Shown here: piece by piece, positions 38,204 through 47,181 of the stretch | Position numbering within the stretch: position 1 is the stretch's first letter | How the letters are laid out: every line of letters starts with the position of its first letter | Source of the DNA: JAKAGZ01 sp963748105 | Lineage (GTDB): Bacteria; Bacteroidota; Ignavibacteria; Ignavibacteriales; Ignavibacteriaceae | NCBI GenBank assembly: GCA_963748105.1 | Contig: CAVVHP010000012.1 | Span: 62,001 to 126,000, forward strand | Direction of reading: 5' to 3' | Length of the DNA stretch: 64,000 nucleotides | Position numbers and translations under genes: made by a program | The notes under the pieces: generated by a model | What the model saw: the letters and a program-made list of their open reading frames with translations, nothing else | Told to the model about the DNA's origin: nothing | Database searches by the model: none

Positions 38204-39574
38204 CTATTCATTGAATAATTGTTTTTGATGTTCATATTCAGAATCAATTGTATCATAATCTTCAGGACCATGTTTAATTTTCTGATCGAGCAGGAAAATA
38301 AACAGTATAAACAGAAGAAGGTAAACTATAGAAAACAACACAAGAGAAAATACAATCTGGTTCGCCTCTACTGCTTTTGACAAAGCCTCTGAAGTTCTGA
38401 GCAGTCCGTAAACTATCCATGGTTGTCTGCCGACTTCAGCTGTTATCCATCCAACCTGGTTGGCAATCTGTGGTCCGAGAACGGAAATTACAAAAATCCA
38501 TAACAGCCATTTGTGATTAAACAAGCCGCCCCGCCACCATAATATAAGTCCAAGTAGACTTATTGCTATTAATGCAAAACCTATTGCTACCATTAAGTGA
38601 TATGTCTGGAAAACAATATTTACAGGAGGACGATCTTCTGGCTTAAATGAATTTAACCCCGTTATCATATGATCGAAATCTCCTGATACAAGATAGCTTA
38701 GCATTCCCGGAATTTTAACTCCGAAGTTTACTTCCTGCTTATCGTTATTTACCCACCCGAATAAATAAAGAGGAGCAACAGCCGAAGAATCGTAATGAGC
38801 TTCCATTGCAGCAAGCTTTGCCGGCTGATTTTCACTTACACCAACAGCGCTTGCATGTCCGGTGTAAAGCTGAAACAGCGAAGCAAACATTGCAAAAACA
38901 AGCCCGATCTTTAACGATGATTTTGCAAATTCTAGATGTTTATTTTTTAAAATGTAATACGCACTTACGCTTATAACCAAAAAAGCTCCTGCAAGCCATG
39001 CACCTGATAAAACGTGTGAAAGCCTGTCCATGCTGGAAGGATTAAAAACCACTCCCCAGAAATCTGTTACCTCGGCACGTGCATTAAGCCCCTGTCCTAC
39101 TATATGAAAACCAGCAGGAGTCTGTTGCCACGAATTTGCAACTACAATCCACACAGCACTGAGCATTGAACCAAATGAAACCATGATAGTTGAAAAGAAA
39201 TGTGTTTTAGGTCCGACCTTATCCCATCCGAATACAAGTATTGCAAGAAATCCCGATTCGAGAAAAAATGCGAAAATACCTTCTGCGGCAAGCGCACTTC
39301 CGAACACATCTCCTACAAATCTTGAATAAGTAGCCCAGTTTGTACCGAATTCAAATTCCATTACAATACCGGTAGCTACACCCATCGCAAAGGTGAGTGC
39401 AAAAATCTTCACCCAAAATTTTGTCATTTTTTCATAGAGAGGATTTTTTGTCTTCAGGTACATCCCTTCCATCAGTACGAGTATAACACCGAGCCCGATG
39501 CTTAAGGGGGGATAGATATAATGGAAACCTACTGTAAAAGCGAATTGTAACCTGGCGAGAAATTCTGTAGTCAT
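38204..39574 (-). CDS. cydA: Cytochrome bd oxidase subunit I
   Basis: 456 residues, multi-helix. The N-terminal LARLQFAFTVGFHYIYPPLSIGLG contains H18, matching the conserved haem-ligand histidine of CydA. Later DRLSHVLSGAWLAGAFL holds the second haem histidine, and GWITAEVGRQPWIVYGLLRT is the GRQPW signature. The chain is shorter than E. coli CydA (about 520), so it carries the short Q-loop type. Reduces O2 to water at low oxygen with quinol and contributes to proton motive force. First gene of cydAB. Confidence 0.96.
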   Translation of the reverse strand: MTTEFLARLQFAFTVGFHYIYPPLSIGLGVILVLMEGMYLKTKNPLYEKMTKFWVKIFALTFAMGVATGIVMEFEFGTNWATYSRFVGDVFGSALAAEGIFAFFLESGFLAILVFGWDKVGPKTHFFSTIMVSFGSMLSAVWIVVANSWQQTPAGFHIVGQGLNARAEVTDFWGVVFNPSSMDRLSHVLSGAWLAGAFLVISVSAYYILKNKHLEFAKSSLKIGLVFAMFASLFQLYTGHASAVGVSENQPAKLAAMEAHYDSSAVAPLYLFGWVNNDKQEVNFGVKIPGMLSYLVSGDFDHMITGLNSFKPEDRPPVNIVFQTYHLMVAIGFALIAISLLGLILWWRGGLFNHKWLLWIFVISVLGPQIANQVGWITAEVGRQPWIVYGLLRTSEALSKAVEANQIVFSLVLFSIVYLLLFILFIFLLDQKIKHGPEDYDTIDSEYEHQKQLFNE

Positions 39575-39719
39575 CGTAGATCACCCCTTGAAAAGAATAA
39601 ATAATTCGTTGTATAAAAATAAGGAAAATTAAGAGGAAGTTAAATGTTGAGGATTTATACAAAATTAGGGTTAGCTAATTTCGTCCTAATTTCATTTATA
39701 AAAAGTATTCTATTCTGTA

Positions 39720-39794
39720 ATTCTGATTTTTTCAGAATCGGCTTTAAAATACTATCCCGAAACGAACCTGCCTGACCGCAGACAGGCTCGGGAT
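39720..39794. repeat. Second REP-like palindromic element, upstream of cydA
   Basis: ATTCTGA/TCAGAAT hairpin (39720-39726 with 39732-39738), then ATCCCGA (39754-39760) pairing with TCGGGAT (39788-39794) around an inner near-palindrome CCTGCCTG/CAGACAGG (39767-39774 with 39779-39786, one mismatch, ACCG loop). It uses the same two motif families (TTCTGA.. and TCCCGA..) as the element at 37021-37154, so the pair brackets cydAB. Confidence 0.65.
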
Positions 39795-39809
39795 GGCAAT
39801 TTAGAAATT

Positions 39810-40160
39810 TCAATTCTTTTTATTTTCTTCTTCAACCTTTTCCGCGAACCGGTCACTGAATTCACGGATAAATTTTGAAAGTTCGTTATTTGAAGTAGAA
39901 CGGAGATAGGTATCTGACATTTTTCTGAAAACCTGCAGGAAGAATGTGTTCATATCATTTATTAACATTTCGTTTGTCCATAAATCTATGGCAAGTGTCA
40001 TCTCTTCCTTTTTGTCCCAGATAGAAAGCATCATCGCTTTTGCTTCTTTTTTTCCATCGAAGTTTGCATCTGTTGCTTCCCATTCAATTTTCTTCGGAAC
40101 GTTTTTATCGTCGAGTTCAACTGTAAAATTTATTTTTGTATTTTTAGGCATAATCTTCAT
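39810..40160 (-). CDS. gldC: Gliding-motility GldC family protein
   Basis: 116 residues from the ATG at 40160; a second ATG nine bases in (MPKNTKINFTVELDD) is an equally plausible start. TKINFTVELDDKNVPKKIEWEATDANFDGKKEAKAMMLSIWDKKEEMTLAIDLWTNEMLINDMNTFFLQVFRKMSDTYLRST matches GldC throughout. GldC is a small cytoplasmic protein widespread in Bacteroidetes/Chlorobi, including non-gliders; the gliding machinery genes are absent here, so motility should not be inferred. Confidence 0.86.
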   Translation of the reverse strand: MKIMPKNTKINFTVELDDKNVPKKIEWEATDANFDGKKEAKAMMLSIWDKKEEMTLAIDLWTNEMLINDMNTFFLQVFRKMSDTYLRSTSNNELSKFIREFSDRFAEKVEEENKKN

Positions 40161-40209
40161 CTATGATTATTTATTTTGACTGGAGAATAAAATCAGTTGT
40201 AAATCCTGA

Positions 40210-40566
40210 TTAATATTCTTGATATTCGGCATATCCTTTTTCAACAAGCAAGTCATTTACGTTAATAAAATCATCTGCTTCATCGAATATCCAGATTTCA
40301 CCAAGATATCTACCGTATTTACCTTTTTTATCCTTAAATGTTCCAAGAATTACCTTTTTCCCGAGGATTAGTTCAATCAAAAAATCTCTCGATAATAATC
40401 CTTTATCTCGATCTCGCCCTCTGATTTCAGGCGCATTTATCCTCATGAGCTGAATTTTTTCACCGTGTATCCAGGTGTGTAAACCAAGGTCAATATCAAC
40501 GGTGCAGGTATTGCCGTCATAAACAGAGGTTACAACCGCATTATACTGGTAAAGAACGTTTTGCAT
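40210..40566 (-). CDS. Staphylococcal-nuclease-like (SNase) protein
   Basis: 118 residues, the SNase beta-barrel core: AVVTSVYDGNTCTVDIDLGLHTW, IQLMRINAPEIRGRDRDKG, GKKVILGTFKDKKGKYGRYLGEIWI, DFINVNDLLVEKGYAEYQ. No signal peptide. At the active site the E43 equivalent (APE) and R87 equivalent (YGRYL) are kept, but the R35 position is Gln and D40 is Asn, so metal-dependent hydrolysis may be altered. Isolated 50 bases upstream of gldC on the same strand. Confidence 0.82.
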   Translation of the reverse strand: MQNVLYQYNAVVTSVYDGNTCTVDIDLGLHTWIHGEKIQLMRINAPEIRGRDRDKGLLSRDFLIELILGKKVILGTFKDKKGKYGRYLGEIWIFDEADDFINVNDLLVEKGYAEYQEY

Positions 40567-40653
40567 CTTTTCACCTTTATTTTGGGTTTATGTAACTCTA
40601 TTTTTAGAAAGGCCTGTGATTAAATTAAGCCGGAGATTTAAAAAGGAATATAA

Positions 40654-41208
40654 ATGAAAAAAATAATTATCCCAATCTTACTTACGGCAATTTTTATGTT
40701 TATTGCTTTTTGCAACATAACCCACGCCCAGGGAAAGTTGGGAATTGGCGGATACATTGGTGGTGGGTTACTTAGCGGCGATTCGCCTGATGTAGGGAGC
40801 TACACTTCTTCATTATTTATTGAATTTAAAACTCCTTTCAGTAATTCAGTTTACCCCAGGATAAGTTTTATTTACACACAGGACTTCAACCGGCTTGTGC
40901 CCGGCTCTACTAAAAAATATTTTCCGTTCCTTAAAGGTTTTTCATTAAAAGGGGTTGCTTCACAGAATTTTTCTGAAAACTATTTTGTGGAGGAAGGCGC
41001 CGGGTTTATTACTCTTAACGATCACACATTTTATAATTCTAATGAATGGAATTTCGGCGTTGTTACGTCTCTGCTCGTCGGTTTTGACCTGCGGAACCAA
41101 ATGAAGGATGGTTGGAAGATAGGCGCCGGTGCTGAGTTCGCGTTTTCCTTCGCCAATACTTTCGCTAAGTATTATTCATTCCATGTGCAGGCGGAGTATC
41201 TTTTTTAG
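40654..41208 (+). CDS. Predicted outer-membrane beta-barrel protein, unrecognised
   Basis: 184 residues. Signal peptide through THAQ (about residue 29). The mature part alternates hydrophobic and glycine/aromatic residues (GIGGYIGGGLLSG.., SNSVYPRISFIYTQDF) and ends ..YYSFHVQAEYLF with a C-terminal aromatic, typical of outer-membrane barrels. No named family. Good AAAGGAATATAA spacer to the ATG. Confidence 0.72.
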   Translation: MKKIIIPILLTAIFMFIAFCNITHAQGKLGIGGYIGGGLLSGDSPDVGSYTSSLFIEFKTPFSNSVYPRISFIYTQDFNRLVPGSTKKYFPFLKGFSLKGVASQNFSENYFVEEGAGFITLNDHTFYNSNEWNFGVVTSLLVGFDLRNQMKDGWKIGAGAEFAFSFANTFAKYYSFHVQAEYLF

Positions 41209-41296
41209 CAATTTTCCCCTGTGTCTCCCGGCAAAGTGGGACTGGCAACCCGGTTGTAAATTCGTATTTAGTTTTTAATAGTTTTAAGGAAAACCA

Positions 41297-41657
41297 ATGA
41301 AATTCGACCTGGAAAAATCAAAAGAAATATTGGCACAAACCCTATCCACTTTAAAGATAATGCTATCGAGTTTGTCAGGTGAGTGGATAAACAACATTGA
41401 AGGAGGTTGGCGCTTCGGGCAGGAGATACAATCGTGATTTTATGCTCGAGATTCTGGAAAATAGAATTGGAAATCCACAGGAGGATAAATGGGAGACAAA
41501 AGATTTTTATTGTCTTGAGATAGCTCCGGATAATTTTCTATTAACCGACACGTTGACCCAGCCGGAGAGAGTTACAAGAAGAGCGACAATCTGGAGTAGG
41601 TACTGTTCCGACTGGAATATTGTTTATCACCAGGGAACAATTGTCGGAGATTTGTAG
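41297..41657 (+). pseudogene. Chimeric scar: DinB-like 5' end joined to DUF4440 3' end
   Basis: The frame from ATG 41297 reads MKFDLEKSKEILAQTLSTLK..SGEWINNIEGG, the start of a DinB-like (ClbS/DUF1572-type) protein, and stops soon after. From about 41397 another frame reads LKEVGASGRRYNRDFMLEILENR ... FLLTDTLTQPERVTRRATIWSR..IVYHQG, the C-terminal two-thirds of a DUF4440/NTF2-like protein. Neither half is complete and the junction lies at about 41395-41405. This looks like a deletion that removed the end of one gene and the beginning of the next. An assembly collapse is the alternative. Confidence 0.6.
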
Positions 41658-41719
41658 CCGGATAAATCAAAATATAATAATGTAAATCAGTTCTTAAATA
41701 TTTAATGGTTAAATAAATT

Positions 41720-42217
41720 ATGAGGGCTTCTAATATGGATTTCAATAAATTGCTTGAATTTAAATATAACGGCGCACGTACTATGGTGCTGATGCACGAG
41801 GCGCATTTAACATCTTTGCTTGAAACGTGGAAGCAAGCGAAAAAACAAAACCTCGCGCTACCCGAAACTCCAAACCCGGACTACAAATCTCTTGACACCC
41901 TGTTGAAACATATTTTCAGAGCCGCGCGCGGATATATGACATGGATGTGCGATAAATTAAATCTGCCGGATCCTGAAATTAAAAAGGTGCCCGAAGCAGA
42001 TGTTATTGGAAAAGAAGCGGACGCGTATCTCGCGCACCTGCTGGAAAAATGGCGCCTGCCCCTAACCAAAGTTGAGAGGGATAAATTTGAAACCGGAACT
42101 TACAAATCTCGCTGGGGAGTAGAATACTGCATCGACGCGATGCTGGAACACGCTGTAATGCATCCTATACGCCACGAGTACCAACTCAGGCAACTTATGC
42201 GAAACCAGACGGCTTAA
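41720..42217 (+). CDS. DinB-like protein of unknown function
   Basis: 165 residues; the second Met (MDFNKLLEF) 15 bases in is an alternative start. Helical, with DYKSLDTLLKHIFRAARGYMTWMCDKLNLP and YCIDAMLEHAVMHPIRHEYQLRQLM, His pairs suggesting a DinB-type metal site. Cytoplasmic. It follows the DinB/DUF4440 scar and ends at a bidirectional terminator. Confidence 0.7.
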   Translation: MRASNMDFNKLLEFKYNGARTMVLMHEAHLTSLLETWKQAKKQNLALPETPNPDYKSLDTLLKHIFRAARGYMTWMCDKLNLPDPEIKKVPEADVIGKEADAYLAHLLEKWRLPLTKVERDKFETGTYKSRWGVEYCIDAMLEHAVMHPIRHEYQLRQLMRNQTA

Positions 42218-42223
42218 AATAAA

Positions 42224-42253
42224 AAAGGGACGCCTTTTTCAAAGCGTCCCTTT
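42224..42253. terminator. Bidirectional intrinsic terminator
   Basis: Ten-base perfect stem AAAGGGACGC (42224-42233) / GCGTCCCTTT (42244-42253) with a 10-base loop, between the convergent DinB-like and S46 peptidase genes; flanked by A-run on the left. Confidence 0.85.
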
Positions 42254-42269
42254 CAGAAAGATAAATCTA

Positions 42270-44441
42270 TTATTTAATTCTTCCGTTCTGTAATTCGTCT
42301 GCAATCCTTACATCTTTAAAAAGATTCCTGATTACTTCAAGTAATGCGTTTGAAGTAACTGAAACAGTTCTGTTTGCAGATGTATCGAAAATAAAGTTTC
42401 CGGGGAGACTTTCGACGTTTCCATCGAATGCCAATCCGACTACCTGAGCATTTTTATTTATAACAGCGCTGCCTGAGTTTCCACCGATTATATCATTTGT
42501 GGAAACCATATCCATATGTGTCGAAAGCTTGAAATCTGCCGGTGGATTTTTCCATCTTGTCGGCAGTTCCCAGTCCTTGCTGTTAAATGAATAATACCTG
42601 TCATACATTCCGTAGAAAGTAGTGAAAGGCGGAGCCTGTGTTCCATTATAATCGTAGCCTTTAACAACACCATCAGAAATCCTTAAAGTAAATGTAGCGT
42701 CAGGTGGAATTGAAGTTCCGTAAACTTCAAACAGAGCCTTCCCGAGTTCCTGGTTGTAAGTTGCTTCCTGGGCGCTAATTTCTTTTGTCTTTTTCTTCAA
42801 TTCAGCTTTTCTTGCTTCTGAATTTTTGACAAAATAAATGAATGGATCATTTGAGTTTAAGATTTCATCGGCACCTTCGTCTGCCAGTTCTTTAATTTTT
42901 TCAGGAGATGTCAGGTATGAATTGTCCAGTGCATATTCAACAGCTTCATTTCCGGTATTTCCACCGGTTAAATGTTGAACCAAAACGTTATTCATACCGA
43001 GATTTTTTATCATATTGTCAATTGTAAAACCAAGCAGCATATTATTTTTCTCGGCATCAAAATTTGTCGGGAAAATATGTGCTATAGTAGAATCAAGTTC
43101 AGCACCTTTATAAAGATCTGATCTCTGATCCTCGGGTTTCTTAAGTTCATTAGCAAGATCAATCATTTCTGAAGCCATTGTGAAGTACTGAGGTGAAGAG
43201 AACGGGCTTGTAGAAAGACCGTAATTTTCGCTTGCAATTGCCCTTGCTTCAGCGCGGGTTTTAGCAATTTTATTCCAGATATCTCCATATTTAGCGTTCA
43301 GATCTGGATCTGAATGAACTGCTTTTTTAAATGTATTTTCAAAATCGATTTTTTTCTGCATCAAAATCGGATCTCTTAAACCTTTTAACATTCCTGAAAT
43401 TGCTTTTTCAGAATTTGAAAGTCCGAAAATTGTGTTTTCAAGTTCTGATCTTCTGTCAGGATGATTTTTTAATAATGTTTTGTAAACATCAATTAATCCG
43501 TGGAGCAAATTGACAGCATAAGGATAAGAAATGTCCCTTGTATATTCGAGTTGTGCAACTGTATTAAGGCGTGCTGTTCTTCCGGGGTTACCAACAACAA
43601 AAACAGGTTCTCCTACTTTTGCCCCGTTTGAACTGAATTTATAATAATTGTCTATCTTCATTGGTTTTCCGTTTTCATCATAAGCACGGAAAATTGAGCA
43701 GTCCAGATCATAACGAGGATAAGTGAAATTATCAGGATCGCCTCCGAAATATGCAGCGCCTTCTTCAGGAGCAAAAACAAGTCTTATATCGGTATATCTT
43801 TTATAACCGTAAAGTGAATATTTACCACCGTTAAACAGAGTTACAACCTGGCATTTTAAACCGGTTGCTTCTTCCTGTGATTTTTCAAGTTCTTTAATTG
43901 CTTTATTCGTGTTTTCGGATTTTTCTTCAGGGGTCATTCCTTTGTCAGCAGCAGTCTGTATTTCATCAGTTACATCTTTAATCAGCACAAGCTGATCAAC
44001 ATACAAACCGGGGACAGGTCTTTCATCTGCAAGTGTAGCCGCAACGAAACCGTTGTCCATTAAATCTTCTCCCGGTTTTGAAACCTGCGTAATACTTCTT
44101 CTGCCGCAATGATGATTTGTTAATATTAAACCGTCAGCAGATACGAAAGAAGCTGAACAATAGTTTGCAAACCTGAGCGCTGACATTCTTACGTTATTAA
44201 GCCAGTCTTCGGAAGGTTTAAAGCCGTATTCACTTTCAAAATAATCCACCGGGGGATAATCAAAAGTCCACATTTTACCGGTATCAAATTTCCCGGCTTT
44301 AACTGTGTCCAGGTTTAGCCAGCTATATGAACCATCTTTTGAATTATCCTGTGCTTTTACAGAAGTATAGCCTCCGGCAACAAACAGTAAAGCTGCGACT
44401 GTCATAAAAAGTAAGGAAAGTTTTCTTAGGTGTGTTTTCAT
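42270..44441 (-). CDS. S46 dipeptidyl-peptidase, DPP7-like
   Basis: 723 residues with a signal peptide (LLFMTVAALLFVAGGYTSVKAQ). The S46 active site is present: the TNHHC motif (H110-H111, one being the base) and S656 in the GGNSGSAVIN motif. Position S+18 is Gly674 (AFDGNVE), as in DPP7 (Gly673), rather than the Arg of DPP11, predicting preference for hydrophobic rather than acidic P1 residues. Periplasmic exopeptidase releasing dipeptides, in keeping with proteolytic growth. Convergent neighbour with shared terminator. Confidence 0.93.
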   Translation of the reverse strand: MKTHLRKLSLLFMTVAALLFVAGGYTSVKAQDNSKDGSYSWLNLDTVKAGKFDTGKMWTFDYPPVDYFESEYGFKPSEDWLNNVRMSALRFANYCSASFVSADGLILTNHHCGRRSITQVSKPGEDLMDNGFVAATLADERPVPGLYVDQLVLIKDVTDEIQTAADKGMTPEEKSENTNKAIKELEKSQEEATGLKCQVVTLFNGGKYSLYGYKRYTDIRLVFAPEEGAAYFGGDPDNFTYPRYDLDCSIFRAYDENGKPMKIDNYYKFSSNGAKVGEPVFVVGNPGRTARLNTVAQLEYTRDISYPYAVNLLHGLIDVYKTLLKNHPDRRSELENTIFGLSNSEKAISGMLKGLRDPILMQKKIDFENTFKKAVHSDPDLNAKYGDIWNKIAKTRAEARAIASENYGLSTSPFSSPQYFTMASEMIDLANELKKPEDQRSDLYKGAELDSTIAHIFPTNFDAEKNNMLLGFTIDNMIKNLGMNNVLVQHLTGGNTGNEAVEYALDNSYLTSPEKIKELADEGADEILNSNDPFIYFVKNSEARKAELKKKTKEISAQEATYNQELGKALFEVYGTSIPPDATFTLRISDGVVKGYDYNGTQAPPFTTFYGMYDRYYSFNSKDWELPTRWKNPPADFKLSTHMDMVSTNDIIGGNSGSAVINKNAQVVGLAFDGNVESLPGNFIFDTSANRTVSVTSNALLEVIRNLFKDVRIADELQNGRIK

Positions 44442-44652
44442 TTTATCCTCATTTAGAATTAACGGATATTGTTATATAAGAGAAAATTAGGTTTAAAATA
44501 GAAATGCCCTATCCCGCTGTTTTACGGAATAAGGCAATGATATTGTATTTATTTTCTAAAGACATCAGAATATTCAGAGAGTATTTTCCAGTCCGGCTGA
44601 AAACCGGCAAAAGAATTATTTTCTTGCCCCTAAAGAGAACGTTTACCGCTGG

Positions 44653-44974
44653 TTAAATGTAAGAATCGGGCTGATAAAGTGGTTCTATTTCCCATTCATC
44701 TTCTATGGTACCTACGCAATGCGAACATTTGGGAACATTAAAAACTACTTTTTCTTCACTGGTTGTTGCTCTGACAAAATTTAAAATAGTTCTGCAACTT
44801 GAGCATTGAACAATATGCGAAGTAGTTGTCTTTGAACTGCAATCAGGACAAATGAAACCTAATTCACCCGGTGTCTCATCAGGGTTGACCAGGAAAATTG
44901 AATTGCATTTGGAGTTATTGCATTTTGCGAAGTGCCATTTTACAGTATCCTTGGTAGCGATAGCAGTCTCCCAT
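44653..44974 (-). pseudogene. Zinc-ribbon protein with four Cys pairs, start codon out of frame by one base
   Basis: A frame too short and start-less to be listed automatically reads TAIATKDTVKWHFAKCNNSKC..FICPDC..IVQCSSC..VPKCSHC and ends ..YQPDSYI (stop at 44653). Cys pairs lie at residues 18/23, 42/45, 57/60 and 83/86. Directly upstream is ATGGGAGAC; with one G fewer (C3 run 44970-44972 on plus) it reads ATG GAG ACT, M-E-T-A, in frame. Repaired length is 106 residues. Probably cytoplasmic, likely binding Zn; no family named. Either a consensus error or a loss of start. Confidence 0.55.
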
Positions 44975-45197
44975 TTATTTATTTAACTATCAAACATAGT
45001 TAGTTATTATTAAAAAATCTATTGAAAAATTATTCCCTTTAGTTGACTTTTCTGTCAAGATTGAAGAAATATATTTGTTATTTTATATATTCAAATTTAA
45101 TTGTTTATCTTCCATAGATAAATACAATAATAATTCTAGGATTTATTTTAGAACTTTAAATTTTTTATTTTCGCAAACTCTTCGGGAGCCAGTAGTT

Positions 45198-46544
45198 ATG
45201 GATAGAATTACTTCATTTAAAGCTTATGATATCAGGGGAAAGGTACCATCTGACGTGAACGTTGATCTTGCATATAAAATTGGCCGCACTTATGCGCATT
45301 ATATAAATGCAAAAAAAGTAGTTATCGGGTACGATGTCAGAAAATCTTCCATTGAGCTTTCAAAAGCTTTGGCGCAGGGACTTACGGAAAGCGGTGCCGA
45401 TGTAGTGAATATAGGCCTTTGCGGTACAGAAATGATTTACTTCTCTACACCTTATCTGGAAGCAGACGGTGGAATTATGATTACTGCAAGCCACAATCCG
45501 CCGGAATATAACGGAATGAAATTTGTCAGGCAGGGTTCCGTTCCGGTTGGGTATAATTCAGGATTAAGTGATATCGAAAAAATGATTCTTAATGATGATC
45601 TTGGAAAAAAAAGCAAAGAGCCAGGTAAGGTCTCGAGCGTTAATGTAATGAATGCGTTTATTGAAAATCTTAAAAAGTTTTATGATGCAGAAAAAATTAA
45701 CCCGCTAAAAGTTTTAGTTAACGCAGGTAACGGTTGTGCAGGACTGGCTCTGGATAATTTGGAAAAAAATCTCCCGATAAAAATGATTAAAATTCTGAAT
45801 GAACCCGATTCAGAATTCCCGAACGGTGTACCGAATCCTTTGTTGCCGGATAACAGGCAAATGTCAATTAATGCAGTGATAGAAAACAAAGCTGATCTCG
45901 GTGTGGCCTGGGATGGCGATTATGATCGTTGTTTCTTTTTTGATGAGAAGGGAAATTTTATTGAAGGTTATTACATAGTTGGATTGCTTGCAAAATCAAT
46001 CTTGAAAAAACATCCCGGTGAAAATATTGTGCATGATCCTCGTCTTGTCTGGAACACAATTGAAATAGTTGAGCAAGCAGACGGAAAAGCTGTTCAGTCA
46101 GTCAGTGGCCACGCGTATATTAAACAAAAAATGCGCGAAGTTAATGGAATATATGGCGGCGAAATGTCGGCTCATCACTATTTCAGGGATAATTCATATT
46201 CTGACAGCGGAATGATTCCATTTTTGTTAATTCTTCAGCTGATGTCGGAAGAAAACAAAAAACTTTCTGAACTTGTTGAAGCAATGATTGAAAAATATCC
46301 ATGTTCAGGGGAAATAAATTCCATAATAAATAATCCAAAAGAAAAACTTGAAGAGATTGATAAAAAATATTCCGGTGGTAAAAGAGATTATTCTGACGGA
46401 CTTAGCGTTGAGTATGAAAATTGGAGATTCAATTTAAGAATTTCAAATACCGAACCGATTATTAGATTAAATGTTGAAAGTCGAGGCGATATAAAATTAA
46501 TGAAAGAAAAAACGGAAGAATTGCTGAAAGCTATCAGAGGATAA
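45198..46544 (+). CDS. manB: Phosphomannomutase/phosphoglucomutase
   Basis: 448 residues from ATG 45198; an in-frame ATG 123 bases upstream adds a hydrophobic tail with no similarity and is rejected. Motifs: SFKAYDIRGKVP at the N-terminus, phosphoserine loop MITASHNPPEYNGMKFV (S98), metal loop WDGDYDRCFFFD, sugar-binding GGEMSAHHYF and phosphate-binding RISNTEPIIRLNVE. Interconverts hexose-1- and 6-phosphates for envelope polysaccharide and GDP-mannose supply. A hairpin terminator follows. Confidence 0.94.
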   Translation: MDRITSFKAYDIRGKVPSDVNVDLAYKIGRTYAHYINAKKVVIGYDVRKSSIELSKALAQGLTESGADVVNIGLCGTEMIYFSTPYLEADGGIMITASHNPPEYNGMKFVRQGSVPVGYNSGLSDIEKMILNDDLGKKSKEPGKVSSVNVMNAFIENLKKFYDAEKINPLKVLVNAGNGCAGLALDNLEKNLPIKMIKILNEPDSEFPNGVPNPLLPDNRQMSINAVIENKADLGVAWDGDYDRCFFFDEKGNFIEGYYIVGLLAKSILKKHPGENIVHDPRLVWNTIEIVEQADGKAVQSVSGHAYIKQKMREVNGIYGGEMSAHHYFRDNSYSDSGMIPFLLILQLMSEENKKLSELVEAMIEKYPCSGEINSIINNPKEKLEEIDKKYSGGKRDYSDGLSVEYENWRFNLRISNTEPIIRLNVESRGDIKLMKEKTEELLKAIRG

Positions 46545-46551
46545 TTAAAAA

Positions 46552-46581
46552 GGTGAGTCTCAAATAAAAATGAGACTCACC
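46552..46581. terminator. Bidirectional intrinsic terminator
   Basis: Eleven-base perfect stem GGTGAGTCTCA (46552-46562) / TGAGACTCACC (46571-46581) with an 8-base A-rich loop, between the phosphomannomutase and the convergent DUF2911 gene. Confidence 0.85.
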
Positions 46582-46587
46582 ATAAAA

Positions 46588-47181
46588 TTATTTATTGGAA
46601 GTTGTTACCTCAACTTTGAATGGAACTTTTAATTTTTCCCACACAAGTTTTATCAATGCCGAATTATTATTTCCGGCTTTCTGGACATTCATATCGCTGA
46701 ATGTATATTCCATCCATTCCTGCCAGTAATTTATTTTAACAGGTTTTACTTTTATTCTTATAGCATCCTGAGCTTCATTATAAGTAAAAGCCCCCCACTG
46801 ATCCGCTACTTTATTAAAAATTAATGTCCATTCATTTGGAGATGGGATTGCAAAAAAACCGTAAGATCCGGCTTTAAGTTTTTTGCCTTCAATCATTACA
46901 TCTTTACTGAAAGTAATTTTTGTCGCTTCATTTGCACCTGCCCGCCACACTTTATTATAAGGGACCAAACCTCCCCAAATTTTTCTTCCTTTTACTCCGG
47001 GACGGCTGTAACTGATTGTTACATCTGTAAAACCAATCGTTTGTGTAACTGAGGCTTTAGGACTAATTCTAACCTGAGGTTTTTTATCCTTCCCGTTTTG
47101 TGCATTAGATAAAGAAATTAGTAATAAACTAAAGCAGATTATCCACACAAATAAGTTTATTTTTAAGGCTCTTGATAACAT
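46588..47181 (-). CDS. DUF2911 exported protein
   Basis: 197 residues. Signal peptide (INLFVWIICFSLLLISLSNAQ). The mature part matches DUF2911: SPKASVTQTIGFTDVTISYSRPGVKGRKIWGGLVPYNKVWRAGANEATKITFSKDV and KLKAGSYGFFAIPSPNEWTLIFNK. Beta-sandwich, unknown function, frequent in Bacteroidota. Confidence 0.87.
   Translation of the reverse strand: MLSRALKINLFVWIICFSLLLISLSNAQNGKDKKPQVRISPKASVTQTIGFTDVTISYSRPGVKGRKIWGGLVPYNKVWRAGANEATKITFSKDVMIEGKKLKAGSYGFFAIPSPNEWTLIFNKVADQWGAFTYNEAQDAIRIKVKPVKINYWQEWMEYTFSDMNVQKAGNNNSALIKLVWEKLKVPFKVEVTTSNK

Noticed and set aside
45075..45197. An upstream in-frame start for the phosphomannomutase
   Set aside because: The extra 41 residues are hydrophobic, AT-biased and unrelated to the family; MDRITSFKAYDIRG at 45198 is the normal start.
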